Source: Novosphingobium sp. PhB165 (GTDB taxonomy: Bacteria; Pseudomonadota; Alphaproteobacteria; Sphingomonadales; Sphingomonadaceae). From it: DNA of 64,000 nt. The translations under genes were made by a program, and so were the position numbers. The stretch covers positions 372,001 through 436,000 of the forward strand of contig NZ_SLVB01000004.1 of NCBI RefSeq assembly GCF_004341845.1, in the 5' to 3' direction. Positions 51,426-60,098 of this stretch are shown piece by piece. The notes under the pieces were generated by a model. It was given only the letters and a program-made list of their open reading frames with translations, was not told where the DNA came from and searched no databases. The first letter of the stretch is position 1. Each line of letters begins with the position of its first letter.

Positions 51426-51925
51426 ACCCGCGCACCGCCGCCAGTTGGCAGACATCGCTGGCGGATCTGTCGCTGATCCTGTTCATGATTACGGCTGCCG
51501 CCGTAACGCACCGGCCCGCGCACCAGAGGCCATCCGATCGGCCCGCCCCTACGCATCGGCAAGTCGCGCCGTCTGACCGGTCCGAGCCGACGGCGGTTTA
51601 CATCGATGCGCCGGGGGCTCCTCCGCTGGACCGCTGGCTTGGCGAGCAGCCGCGCGACCCGCGCCAGCAACTGACGATCACGGTCGCCTATGCGCCCGGC
51701 CGGCAGGCCGATGCGCTGGAAGCGGCCGCTCGTCTCTTGCGCAGCGGCCCTCCCGACCCGGCTCTTGAGCATGCGCGGATCGTCGTCGAACCCGGTGATG
51801 GACCGCTGCGGGCGGTGCTGGCTTTCGACGCGCCACCCGCTCCGTTCCAAGCTCCGTCCGAAAGCGTGGCACGAAGTTTGCGTCCATCCGGGCAAGCATC
51901 AACCCACGGACCTTTGCCAAGATGA
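51422..51925 (+). CDS. Short MotB/ExbD-like protein lacking the wall-binding domain
   Basis: 167 residues. One N-terminal membrane helix, SWQTSLADLSLILFMITAAA, with Asp15 where MotB and ExbD carry the proton-binding Asp; the preceding W..S.AD pattern looks like MotB. The periplasmic part is Pro/Arg-rich and has no OmpA-like peptidoglycan domain, though the stretch PRQQLTITVAYAPGRQADAL may be a small folded unit. Overlaps the MotA-like gene and flgA by 4 bases each, so the three are coupled. Confidence 0.65.
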   Translation: MNPRTAASWQTSLADLSLILFMITAAAVTHRPAHQRPSDRPAPTHRQVAPSDRSEPTAVYIDAPGAPPLDRWLGEQPRDPRQQLTITVAYAPGRQADALEAAARLLRSGPPDPALEHARIVVEPGDGPLRAVLAFDAPPAPFQAPSESVARSLRPSGQASTHGPLPR

Positions 51926-52422
51926 ACCTTGCCCTGCTTGTTCTCGCCGCTGCCGCGTCCGGTTCGTTTGCCGATCTCGATGCGATCGACCGTCAGGTCG
52001 CGGCTTTCACCGGTGCCGGTACCGGCGAGATCGGAGGCGCGCTGACTCCGGTGGACCGCAGGCTACGGCTCAGCCCTTGCCTCAGCGGCCTTGCGCTTTC
52101 GTGGCGCGGGACGGGACAGGACAGCGTGGTGGTCCAATGCGGCGATGCCGGGGGATGGCGGCTGTTCGTGCCGGTTCGCCGCCCGGCGGCCCTGGCAGAA
52201 GCGGCTTCGGCGGCCCCCGTCATCAAGCGCGGAGACGCGGTGGCCATCGCCGTCTCGGGAGAAGGCTTCACGGTAACCCAGCCCGGAATGGCGCTGGAAG
52301 GCGGGGCCGAGGGGGACTGGATCCGTGTACGGCCACTCTCGGGCGCGGGGGTATCGACGCGCACGCAGGAACTGCGCGCCCAGATCGTCAGTCCCGGAAC
52401 CGTGGCGCTGCCGCTGCCCTGA
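51922..52422 (+). CDS. flgA: Flagellar P-ring chaperone FlgA
   Basis: 166 residues. Signal peptide (MNLALLVLAAAASGSFA), then a SAF-type domain: RLRLSPCLSGLALSWRGTGQ, VPVRRP, VIKRGDAVAIAVSGEGFTVT and C-terminal RAQIVSPGTVALPLP match FlgA. Periplasmic chaperone for FlgI. Short relative to the about 220-residue E. coli protein, but the core is complete. Confidence 0.88.
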   Translation: MNLALLVLAAAASGSFADLDAIDRQVAAFTGAGTGEIGGALTPVDRRLRLSPCLSGLALSWRGTGQDSVVVQCGDAGGWRLFVPVRRPAALAEAASAAPVIKRGDAVAIAVSGEGFTVTQPGMALEGGAEGDWIRVRPLSGAGVSTRTQELRAQIVSPGTVALPLP

Positions 52423-52465
52423 TCGGGCCTATCCGGCTGCCTCCCTCCCGGAATCTTGCCGGGAC

Positions 52466-52493
52466 CTTAAAACTTTTCGCGCCGCACCGTCCT
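52466..52493 (+). promoter_or_regulatory. Sigma-28 (FliA)-type promoter of flgM
   Basis: CTTAA (52466-52470), 15 bases, ACCGTCCT (52486-52493). The fliD site ends GCCGTCCT at the same spacing. About 30 bases upstream of the flgM ATG. Confidence 0.6.
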
Positions 52494-52523
52494 CAAGGGC
52501 AGAATTCAGGAAGGAGCGGCATC

Positions 52524-52847
52524 ATGCCACCTATCGAAGTGGGACCTGCGGGCGCCACCGGCGCCGTCAGTGCAAGGCTAGCCCGCACCTCGGGCGGTGA
52601 GACATTGCCCGGCGCGAACGGCGTCGTCGCCAGTTCGGAATCGAGCGAGGCACGGTCCACCGCGCCGGCCGCCAGCACGGCGGTCGAAGCCTCCGCGGCG
52701 CTCGATCCGGGGCAGATCCCGGTCGACAGCGACCGCGTGGAACTGATCCGCAAGGCGCTGGAGAACGGCACATATCCGGTGATCCCCACGCAGATCGCCG
52801 ACGCCATGATTGCAGCCGGCGTGCTGCTGAGGAGCCATCAAGAATGA
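52524..52847 (+). CDS. flgM: Anti-sigma-28 factor FlgM
   Basis: 107 residues. Disordered, Ala/Ser-rich N-terminal half and the FlgM C-terminal sigma-binding helices (VDSDRVELIRKALENGTYPV, then IPTQIADAMIAAGVLL). Holds FliA inactive until exported through the finished hook. AGGAAGGAG precedes ATG 52524. Overlaps flgN by 4 bases. Confidence 0.88.
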   Translation: MPPIEVGPAGATGAVSARLARTSGGETLPGANGVVASSESSEARSTAPAASTAVEASAALDPGQIPVDSDRVELIRKALENGTYPVIPTQIADAMIAAGVLLRSHQE

Positions 52848-53219
52848 CGCAAGGCACCGGCCAGACCGGCAGATCGACCACGGGACCCGAACCGCGCCCG
52901 GAACTGCATGACGTGCTGCGGCAAATGCTTGCCGTTCTCGAAGGCGAGCGGCAGGCGCTTGCCGGGCTGGACCTAGGGGATCGTCGGGGCGACCCAGATC
53001 AAGGACCGCCTCTGCGGCACGCTCGAAGGCACCTCGATTGCCGAACTGGACGAGGAGTGCCGCGGCATGCTGGAAACCGCGAAGCGCCTGAACGAGGTCA
53101 ATCGTCAGGTTCGCAACATCATAGCCGCCAATGTCGCCAAGCGCCTTGACGTGCTGACCGGCAGTTCGCGCCTCTATCGCGCCGGGTCGAATTACGCCCT
53201 TGCCGCCCGCAGGGGCTGA
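52844..53219 (+). pseudogene. flgN: Flagellar chaperone FlgN, frameshifted as read
   Basis: The start (ELHDVLRQMLAVLEGERQAL, then AGLDL) reads in one frame to base about 52975; the rest (IVGATQIKDRLCGTLEGTSI ... RLYRAGSNYALAARRG) reads in the next frame to TGA 53219. Removing one G from GGGG at 52976-52979 gives a continuous 124-residue FlgN, the normal size. FlgN chaperones FlgK and FlgL. This is either a real one-base insertion, a sequencing error at the G tract, or slippage. Without correction the first frame ends at 53149 with an unrelated tail. Confidence 0.8.
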
Positions 53220-53234
53220 GGCGCGGGCCAGTTT

Positions 53235-53251
53235 CTGGCACGGCTCTTGCT
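53235..53251 (+). promoter_or_regulatory. Sigma-54 promoter of the transglycosylase-flhA-fliA unit
   Basis: CTGGCACG-N4-TTGCT matches the -24/-12 consensus with only the first base off. Predicted start near 53,262, about 28 bases before the TTG start codon of the transglycosylase. Confidence 0.75.
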
Positions 53252-53289
53252 GAACTTCTCCCGAAACGATCCGGATCGGGAGCGACACT

Positions 53290-54195
53290 TTGAGCGAAGG
53301 ACAAGTTGCGGGCGCCAGTGGCGCGGGCGCGACGGCAAGCAGCGGAACCGGGGCAGGGGTTCAGGCCGCCATCGCCCATGCCGCGCAAGCGACGGGGGTG
53401 GATTTCCGCTACCTGCTCGCGCAAGCCAAGCTCGAATCGAGCCTCGATCCCACCGCACGCGCCGCGACATCGAGCGCCACCGGGCTTTTCCAGTTCACCG
53501 ATGCCACCTGGCTCCAGACCCTTGGACGGCACGGCGCCGATCACGGCATGGCCTGGGTGCAGCAGGCTATCGCCGGGGGGCAAATGGCAGACCCCGGCAT
53601 GCGCGCGCAAGTCATGGGGCTGCGCTACGACGCGAACGCCTCGGCCCTGATGGCCGCCGAGCTGGCGAGCGACAACAAGGCCGGGCTCTCCGCGCAACTG
53701 GGCCGCGAGCCTGATGCGACCGAACTCTATCTCGCCCATTTCCTCGGCGTGGGCGGAGCGGGCCAATTCCTTTCGGCGCTTTCGGCCGATCCGTCCCGCA
53801 GCGCCGCCTCGGTGCTGCCGCGTGCGGCCGCCGCCAATCCCACGATCTTCTATTCGGGCAGCAGTGCGCGGAGCCTTGGCGATGTCATGTCGCTGATGCG
53901 CGCCAAGGTCGATACGGCGATGAGCGGCGGGGCGGGCGTGCTCTCGCTCGACGCGCTGGCCGCCACGGCCAGCCCCCGGATCGCCTACGACGCCGTCGCG
54001 GCCGAACCTGCCATGGCTTCCGTGCCGCAGGGGCCTGTCGCCCGCGAGTTCCATCGCCGGGCGGCGCAAGCCCCCTCCGGAACCACCGGCGGTTCGATGG
54101 CGCAGGCGCTCGACAGCATGCTGGGTGCTACCGGAGCCGCCGCGCCAGCCAATGTGCGCGCCGCCTATGCCCGGCTGGCGGGGCTCGGCCTGTGA
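53290..54195 (+). CDS. SLT-type lytic transglycosylase, flagellar
   Basis: 301 residues from TTG 53290 with GGGAG about 8 bases ahead. Residues about 35-110 are SLT-like: [20 protein letters not shown] with catalytic Glu, then [19 protein letters not shown]. No signal peptide is seen, so it is probably exported by the flagellar apparatus. It likely opens peptidoglycan for the rod, replacing the enzymatic half missing from FlgJ, as SltF does in Rhodobacter. Overlaps flhA by 4 bases. Confidence 0.8.
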   Translation: MSEGQVAGASGAGATASSGTGAGVQAAIAHAAQATGVDFRYLLAQAKLESSLDPTARAATSSATGLFQFTDATWLQTLGRHGADHGMAWVQQAIAGGQMADPGMRAQVMGLRYDANASALMAAELASDNKAGLSAQLGREPDATELYLAHFLGVGGAGQFLSALSADPSRSAASVLPRAAAANPTIFYSGSSARSLGDVMSLMRAKVDTAMSGGAGVLSLDALAATASPRIAYDAVAAEPAMASVPQGPVAREFHRRAAQAPSGTTGGSMAQALDSMLGATGAAAPANVRAAYARLAGLGL

Positions 54196-56100
54196 ACCGG
54201 ACCCTGCTGACCCGCTTCGGCAATCCGGCGGCAGCGGCGCTGCCAGCGGGAATCCTCACGCTTATCGTGCTGATGATCGTGCCGGTTCCGGCTTTCGTGC
54301 TCGACGTGTCCTTCGTGCTCAACATCGCGCTGTCGCTGGCAGTGCTGATGGCGGCGATGAACGCGCAGCGTCCGCTGGACTTCTCGTCCTTCCCCTCGGT
54401 CCTGCTGTTCGCGACCTTGCTGCGGCTTGCCCTCAATGTCGCCTCCACCCGCGTGGTGCTGGTCCACGGGCACGAGGGCGAGGAAGCCGCCGGCAAAGTA
54501 ATCGAGAGCTTCGGCAAGTTCCTGATCGGCGGCAACTTCGCGGTCGGCATCTTCGTGTTCCTGATCCTCATCATCATCAATCTGGTGGTGGTGACTAAGG
54601 GCGCGGGACGCGTTTCGGAAGTCTCCGCCCGGTTCACGCTGGATGCCTTGCCCGGCAAGCAGATGGCCATCGACGCCGATCTCGCCGCCGGACTGCTCAC
54701 CGCCGACGAAGCGCGGGCCCGCCGCCGTGATCGTCACCCGCGTCGCCGACGACCGACTGGGCGAGGGGCGCGATCTTGCCGCCCAGATCGGCGGCCAGTT
54801 CGCCTCGCCCGCGACATGGCTGCCGGTTGCGGTGGTGCTGGGCGCCATCGGCATGATCCCGGCGATGCCGCAGACGGTGTTCCTGCCGGCAGCAGGGCTG
54901 GCGCTGTGGATCTGGCACAAGATGCGCAAGCGGCAGGCCATGGCCGCCGTGCCGATAGTGGAAGCCCCGGTTCCGCCCGATCCTTCGCGCATCGATCTGG
55001 AGGAAGTGTCCGACCACACGCTGGTCACGATCGAGCTGGGCTATGGCCTTGTGCAACTGGTGGACGAGCGGCGCGGATCGCCACTGGTCAGCCGCGTGAC
55101 GGGCGTGCGCAAGCAACTCAGCCAGTCCTTTGGCTTCATCATCCCGCAGTTCCGCGTGCGTGACGCGCTCGACATGCCGCCGCACGAGTACCGGGTCACG
55201 CTGGGCGGCGTGAACGTGGGCGGCGCCGTGGTGCGGGCCGACCGCGTGCTGGCCATCGACGCCGGAGAGGCGCGGGCGAACCACACGCTGCGGGGCGAGG
55301 CGACGCGCGATCCCAGTTTCGGATGCCCGGCGCTGTGGATCGACCCCGCCTCGCGCGATCATGCCATCGCCGAGGGGTTCCTGACCGTCGACGCGGGCAC
55401 GGTGATCGCCACGCATCTCAACCAGTTGCTGTCCGAACGGCCGCAGGACCTGCTCGGGCCGGACGAGGTCAAGACGCTGGTCGACGCGCTCAAGCGCCAT
55501 TCGGCGGGGCTGGTGGAGACGGTGCATCCGCAGCCGCTCTCGCTCGCCGCGCTTACACGGCTGCTGCGGGCGCTGCTGGAGGACGGCATCCCGATCTCCC
55601 ACCCGCTGCCGATTTTCGCCAGCCTTGGCCGCGCGGTGCAGCAGACGCTGGAGCACGACAAGCTGGTCGATCTGGTCCGCGCCGATCTGGGAGCGCTGAT
55701 CGTCGGGCGCGTCTGTCCGGCGACCGAGCGGCTGCCGGTGCTCACGCTCGATGCAGGGCTCGAAACCGCGATCATTCAGGGCATGCACGATCCCTCCACC
55801 GGGCAGCCGGTGATCGAGCCGGACCTCGCGCGGATGATCGGAGAGCGGATCGCGGCACTGGCCGCTGCGCGCGGAAACGGCGCCATTCCGCTCGCCCTCG
55901 TGGTGCAGCCGCGCGCGCGGCGGGCGCTGGCGGCACTGCTGCGGCTGCGCGCGCCGGGCTGCCTTGTCCTTTCCATCGCCGAACTGCCGCCGACCCAGCC
56001 GATCGAGGTGATCGATGTGGTCGGCGCGGCAAGCCCCGAGCGCGCGGCGCCGGGGCTGCCCGATCCCGACAACGATCCAGCCGAAAGCATGGCCGCATGA
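54192..56100 (+). pseudogene. flhA: Flagellar export gate protein FlhA, internal deletion and frameshift
   Basis: The first about 175 residues read normally ([20 protein letters not shown] to [20 protein letters not shown], then RARRR). At about base 54,715 the sense frame moves by one and resumes at [20 protein letters not shown], continuing about 460 residues to TGA 56100 (cytoplasmic domain intact). Against the known FlhA layout, about 80 residues between EARxRR and AAGVIVTRV are missing: the FHIPEP loop, one membrane helix and part of the next. FlhA is the essential docking subunit of flagellar export, so as read the strain should lack filaments. Confidence 0.82.
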
Positions 56101-56876
56101 AACAGGACCAGAGAGCCTTCGGATCGGGCACCGTTCACGCCGCCTATGGCCAGAACGCGGCGGGAGGCCGGATCGCGGGCGCCTATCAGGGCGACGTCGC
56201 GGACCGGGTGCGGCGCTTCCTGCCGATGGTGCGGCGGCTGGCGTGGCATGTCCATGGCTCGGGCCGGCCGGGTATCGAGGTGGAGGATCTCATCCAGTCC
56301 GGGCTCGTGGCGCTCACCGAATGCGCGCAGAAGCATCAGGGGCCGACCGAGGACGGCTTCGCCGCTTATGCCAAGATGCGCGTGCGCGGGGCGATGGTGG
56401 ACCTGATCCGGCGCACCGTGCCGATGTCGCGCGGGGCGAGCGAGCGGCGGCGGCTGCTTGCCGAGAAGGAGCGCGATCTGCGCGGCACACTGGGCCGCGA
56501 GCCACATGGCCATGAACTGGCCGAGGCGATGGGGATGGATGAAGCCGAACTCGCGGCCTTGCGTGATTCCAGCCAGCCGCTGCGTTTCGATTCGATCGAG
56601 GAGGCCTATTCGGACCGCGACATGGCTTTTGCGGATGAGCGGCCGGACAGTCTGACACTGCTCGCGGACGAGGAACTGCGTGGGGCAGTGGTGGAGGCGA
56701 TTGCCGAACTGCCGGAGCGGCTGAGGCTGGTGGTGCAGCTCTACTTCGTGGAGGAACTGAACCTGGCCGAGATCGCGCAAGTGCTGCAAGTCTCCATCCC
56801 GCGCGTGCACCAGTTGAAGGCGCAGGCGCTGGGGAAGCTCAGGGAAAGTCTGGAGGGGGTGGCGGATATTCTGTGA
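56097..56876 (+). CDS. fliA: Flagellar sigma factor FliA (sigma-28)
   Basis: 259 residues. Region 2 (VRRFLPMVRRLAWHVHGSGR, then EVEDLIQSGLVALTECAQKH), region 3 (LGREPHGHELAEAMGMDEAE) and region 4 HTH (LYFVEELNLAEIAQVLQVSI) are all present. Directs late flagellar genes; probable targets are the CTTAA-N15-RCCG promoters in this window. ATG 56097 overlaps the flhA stop (ATGA). The preceding open frame is a shadow of flhA. Confidence 0.92.
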   Translation: MKQDQRAFGSGTVHAAYGQNAAGGRIAGAYQGDVADRVRRFLPMVRRLAWHVHGSGRPGIEVEDLIQSGLVALTECAQKHQGPTEDGFAAYAKMRVRGAMVDLIRRTVPMSRGASERRRLLAEKERDLRGTLGREPHGHELAEAMGMDEAELAALRDSSQPLRFDSIEEAYSDRDMAFADERPDSLTLLADEELRGAVVEAIAELPERLRLVVQLYFVEELNLAEIAQVLQVSIPRVHQLKAQALGKLRESLEGVADIL

Positions 56877-56909
56877 CGGCCCGGACGCCCTGCGCTCCTG
56901 TTTACATCG

Positions 56910-56990
56910 TTCGTCATTGCGAGCGTAGCGAAGCAATCCATGGGCGGTTTGCGTCGCGCTGGATTGCTTCGCTACGCTCGCAATGACGAA
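56910..56990. repeat. REP-like palindrome, 31-bp perfect arms
   Basis: Bases 56910-56940 and 56960-56990 are exact inverted copies (core CATTGCGAGCG / CGCTCGCAATG), 19-base loop. It lies 33 bases after the fliA stop and may end that unit. Related to 24,469-24,565. Confidence 0.8.
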
Positions 56991-57027
56991 GGGGGGACTA
57001 CGAGAAGGCAAGACCACAGACCTCCCT

Positions 57028-57115
57028 CGTCGCCCCCGCGAAGGCGGGGGTCCCGCTTGTTCTTCCGTGCCGCAAGCAAGAAGGAAGCGGGGTCCCCGCC
57101 TGCGCGGGGACGACG
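57028..57115. repeat. REP-like palindrome, CCCCGCG type
   Basis: Imperfect inverted arms starting CGTCGCCCCCGCG and ending CGCGGGGACGACG. Second repeat class of the window; another copy at 62,860. Together with the 56,910 element it fills the 302-base gap between fliA and the lactonase gene, in which no gene is seen. Confidence 0.75.
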
Positions 57116-57178
57116 GAGTGTTATGGGTCAGGTTGTGTTGGGTCAGTTTGTCTTGGGTTCGGAGGGCTTCGTTCGGCC

Positions 57179-58045
57179 TCAGCCGAGATAGATACCCGCC
57201 GGATTACCCGTCACGCCCGATTCCACTTCGAACAGCGCGCCGTCGAATTCCGATTCCGGCAGGCCCTTCGCCGCCGAAGTCACGAACATGCGGTCAAGGT
57301 TCTTGCCGGCAAAGGCAATGTTGGTGATGCGCCGGGCAGGCAGCTCGATCGAGCGGTCCCGCGTGCCGTCGGGCGCGAAGCGGGTGATCTTGCCGCCGTC
57401 CCAGTGGGCGACCCAGAGGAAACCCTCGGCATCGGTGGTCATGCCGTCCGGATAGCCGTCCTCTTCCGAGAAGCGGATGAATTCCTCGCGGTCATGGGTG
57501 CTGTCCGGGGCGCCCTTTGCGTCGAGCTTGAAGCGATAGATCGTCCGCAGCGCCGAATCGGTATGGTAGAGCCACTGCCCGCAGGGCGAGAAGGCCGGAC
57601 CGTTAGGCACGGTATAGCCCGAATCGATGACCTGCCATTCGCCCTCGGAAGAGAGGCGATAGAGCGTGCCGATCGCGTTCTCTTCCGCCATTTCCAGCGT
57701 GCCGCACCAGATCGCGCCGTGGCGGTCGGCCTTGCCGTCGTTCATGCGGTTGCCGGGCAGGTGCGGCTCGGGATCGTTACGCTCGGAAATCGTCAGCGGG
57801 TCGAGCGTGATATGGGCGACGCCGTCCTGAAAACCGCCGATCAATCCGCCTTCCGCGCGCTCGGCAACCCAGCCGAGGCGGGCGGGCATGTCCCAGCGGG
57901 TGACCGTGTTGTCCGAAAGGCTCAGGCGATTGAGGGCCGGGGCAAGGATGTCGACCCAGTAGAACGCATTGTCGCGTGCACACCACAGTGCGCCTTCGCC
58001 CAGTGTGTCGCGGACATCGCGTTCGATCTTGCGCCAGAGCGTCAT
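57179..58045 (-). CDS. SMP-30/gluconolactonase family sugar lactonase
   Basis: 288 residues. Six-bladed propeller of the SMP-30 family: LGEGALWCARDNAFYWVDIL at the start (metal-binding Glu), NRMNDGKADRHGAIWCGTLE (metal Asn/Asp), then YTVPNGPAFSPCGQWLYHTD, and GYPDGMTTDAEGFLWVAHWD (metal Asp). Opens aldonolactones to aldonic acids. ATG 58045 has GGGAG ahead; ATG 58063 does not. Next to XylD-type dehydratase, it is most likely a pentonolactonase. Confidence 0.87.
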   Translation of the reverse strand: MTLWRKIERDVRDTLGEGALWCARDNAFYWVDILAPALNRLSLSDNTVTRWDMPARLGWVAERAEGGLIGGFQDGVAHITLDPLTISERNDPEPHLPGNRMNDGKADRHGAIWCGTLEMAEENAIGTLYRLSSEGEWQVIDSGYTVPNGPAFSPCGQWLYHTDSALRTIYRFKLDAKGAPDSTHDREEFIRFSEEDGYPDGMTTDAEGFLWVAHWDGGKITRFAPDGTRDRSIELPARRITNIAFAGKNLDRMFVTSAAKGLPESEFDGALFEVESGVTGNPAGIYLG

Positions 58046-58239
58046 CGCAGGTCTCCCATCCATTGCCGGTCAGTGTCGTGATTTTCGGGGTTTCGAATAC
58101 AACTTCGGCCCACTTCCCCACCAGCCCCCAGCCCGGCTTACGCCGTGCAGACTCGGTGACCGGGACCGGTGGGAGAGTGAGCCGGAATCGTGCCCTGGCC
58201 CTGAAATTCTGCGAAGTTCGGGGCCGGGCAATGCAGTGC

Positions 58240-58269
58240 GGGGTGCCCGGAAATCGTTCCGGACACCCC
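58240..58269. terminator. Stem-loop between the lactonase and dehydratase genes
   Basis: GGGGTG-C-CCGGAA pairs with TTCCGG-A-CACCCC around a 4-base loop, 11 bases past the dehydratase stop. No T-run. The 235-base gap otherwise shows no gene; the lactonase may have its own promoter here. Confidence 0.45.
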
Positions 58270-58280
58270 AGTAATGCAGA

Positions 58281-60077
58281 TCAGTGATTATCGCGCGGAA
58301 GGCCCATGGTCTGGGCGATACGCTGGTACTTTTCCGCGCCTTCGAGGATCGCACCGGTGTCGAGCTGGCCGACGACCGCACGCTGGATCTCCTGCCACGG
58401 GGTCTGCGAAGCCGGGTAGGCATAGCCGCCCTTGGCTTCCAGCGCCGCACGGCGAGCGGCCAGTTCCTCGTCCGAGATCAGCACGTCGACGCGGCCCTTC
58501 TTGAGGTCCATGCGCACGCGGTCACCAGTTTCGAGCAGGGCCAGACCACCCATCGCCGCCGCTTCGGGGCTGGCGTTGAGGATCGAGGGGCTGCCCGAGG
58601 TGCCCGACTGGCGGCCGTCGCCGATGCACGGCAGGGCGCTGACGCCTTCGGTGATGAGGTAGGCGGGCGGACGCATGTTCACGACCTCGGCCGCGCCCGG
58701 ATAACCGATCGGGCCGGCGCCGCGCATGAACATCAGCGTGTCGGGGGTGATTCCGGTGGCCGGATCGTCGATGCGGTGGTGGTAGTCTTCCGGACCGTCG
58801 AACACCACGGCCGGGCCTTCGAAGGCTTCCGGATCGTTGGGGTTCGACAGGTAGCGATTGCGGAACTCTTCCGAGATCACGCTGGTCTTCATGATCGCGG
58901 CGTCGAACAGGTTGCCCGACAGGACCAGGAAGCCCGCTTCTTCGACCAGCGGCTGGTCGAAGGTCTTGATGACGCGGTCGTCCTCGATGGTGGCATCGCG
59001 GCAGTTGTCGCCCATGGTCTTGCCATTGACGGTCATCGCGCCTTCCTTGATCAGCCCCTGGCCGATCAGCTGGGCGACGACGGCGGGCACGCCGCCTGCG
59101 CGGTAGTAGTCCTCGCCAAGGTATTCGCCGGCGGGCTGGAGGTTGACCAGCAGCGGGATCTTGTGACCGTAGGTCTCCCAGTCCTTCAGCGGCAGTTCGA
59201 CGCCGATGTGGCGGGCGATCGCGGCAAGGTGGATCGGGGCATTGGTCGAACCGCCGATGGCGGCATTGACGACGATGGCGTTATGGAACGCGTCGAGCGT
59301 GAGGATGTCCGAGGGCTTGAGATCCTCGTGCACCATGTCGACGATGCGCTTGCCGGTGTGGTAGGCGCATTCCTGGCGGTCACGGTAAGGCGCGGGGATC
59401 GCCGCCGAACCCGGCAGCATCATGCCCAGCGCTTCGGCGAGCGAGTTCATCGTCGTCGCCGTGCCCATGGTGTTGCAGTAGCCGGTCGACGGGGCCGAGG
59501 AAGCGACGAGCTTGATGAAGCCGTCCGCATCCAGTTCGCCCGCCGCCATCATCTGGCGGCCCTTCCACACGATGGTACCCGAGCCGGTACGCTCGCCCTT
59601 GTGCCAGCCGTTGAGCATCGGGCCGACCGAAAGCGCGATCGCCGGGATGTTCACGGTAGCGGCTGCCATCAGCAGCGCCGGGGTGGTCTTGTCGCAGCCG
59701 GTGGTCAGCACCACGCCGTCAAGGGGGTAGCCGTAGATCGCTTCGACCAGGCCGAGGTAGGCAAGGTTGCGGTCGAGGCCCGCCGTCGGGCGCTTGCCGG
59801 TTTCCTGGATCGGGTGGACCGGGAATTCGATGGCGATGCCGCCGGCTTCGCGGATGCCTTCGCGGATGCGCTCGGCCAGCACGAGGTGGTGGCGGTTGCA
59901 GGGCGACAGGTCGCTGCCGGTCTGGGCGATACCGATGATCGGCTTGCCCGAGCGAAGCTCTTCAAGGCTGAGGCCGAAGTTCAGGTACCGCTCCAGATAG
60001 AGCGAGGTCATGTCGACGTTGTCGGGATTGTCGAACCACGCGCGCGAGCGCAGCTTAGCGGGAGTCTTGTCGGTCAT
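58281..60077 (-). CDS. xylD: Sugar-acid dehydratase of the IlvD/Edd family, xylonate dehydratase type
   Basis: 598 residues. Converts a pentonic acid to its 2-keto-3-deoxy form. From recall of the family, it is close to Caulobacter XylD in length and layout: [20 protein letters not shown] at the start, [16 protein letters not shown] (Cys60), [18 protein letters not shown] (Cys128), [20 protein letters not shown] (Cys201). These three Cys are the Fe-S ligands. Conserved GGSTNAPIH and [20 protein letters not shown] follow. L-arabonate or galactonate dehydratase remains possible, as the subfamily is mixed. Follows the epimerase by 21 bases. Confidence 0.85.
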   Translation of the reverse strand: MTDKTPAKLRSRAWFDNPDNVDMTSLYLERYLNFGLSLEELRSGKPIIGIAQTGSDLSPCNRHHLVLAERIREGIREAGGIAIEFPVHPIQETGKRPTAGLDRNLAYLGLVEAIYGYPLDGVVLTTGCDKTTPALLMAAATVNIPAIALSVGPMLNGWHKGERTGSGTIVWKGRQMMAAGELDADGFIKLVASSAPSTGYCNTMGTATTMNSLAEALGMMLPGSAAIPAPYRDRQECAYHTGKRIVDMVHEDLKPSDILTLDAFHNAIVVNAAIGGSTNAPIHLAAIARHIGVELPLKDWETYGHKIPLLVNLQPAGEYLGEDYYRAGGVPAVVAQLIGQGLIKEGAMTVNGKTMGDNCRDATIEDDRVIKTFDQPLVEEAGFLVLSGNLFDAAIMKTSVISEEFRNRYLSNPNDPEAFEGPAVVFDGPEDYHHRIDDPATGITPDTLMFMRGAGPIGYPGAAEVVNMRPPAYLITEGVSALPCIGDGRQSGTSGSPSILNASPEAAAMGGLALLETGDRVRMDLKKGRVDVLISDEELAARRAALEAKGGYAYPASQTPWQEIQRAVVGQLDTGAILEGAEKYQRIAQTMGLPRDNH

Positions 60078-60098
60078 GGTGCGTTTCGTTTCGTTCGA

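Noticed and set aside
49749..51455. 568-codon extension of flgC upstream
   Set aside because: Would overlap flgB, the sigma-54 promoter and the divergent MotA-like gene; flgC has a normal ATG at 50168.
57028..57115. Repeat pairs considered as a CRISPR array
   Set aside because: They are single palindromes with no regularly spaced repeat-spacer units, and no cas genes are present.
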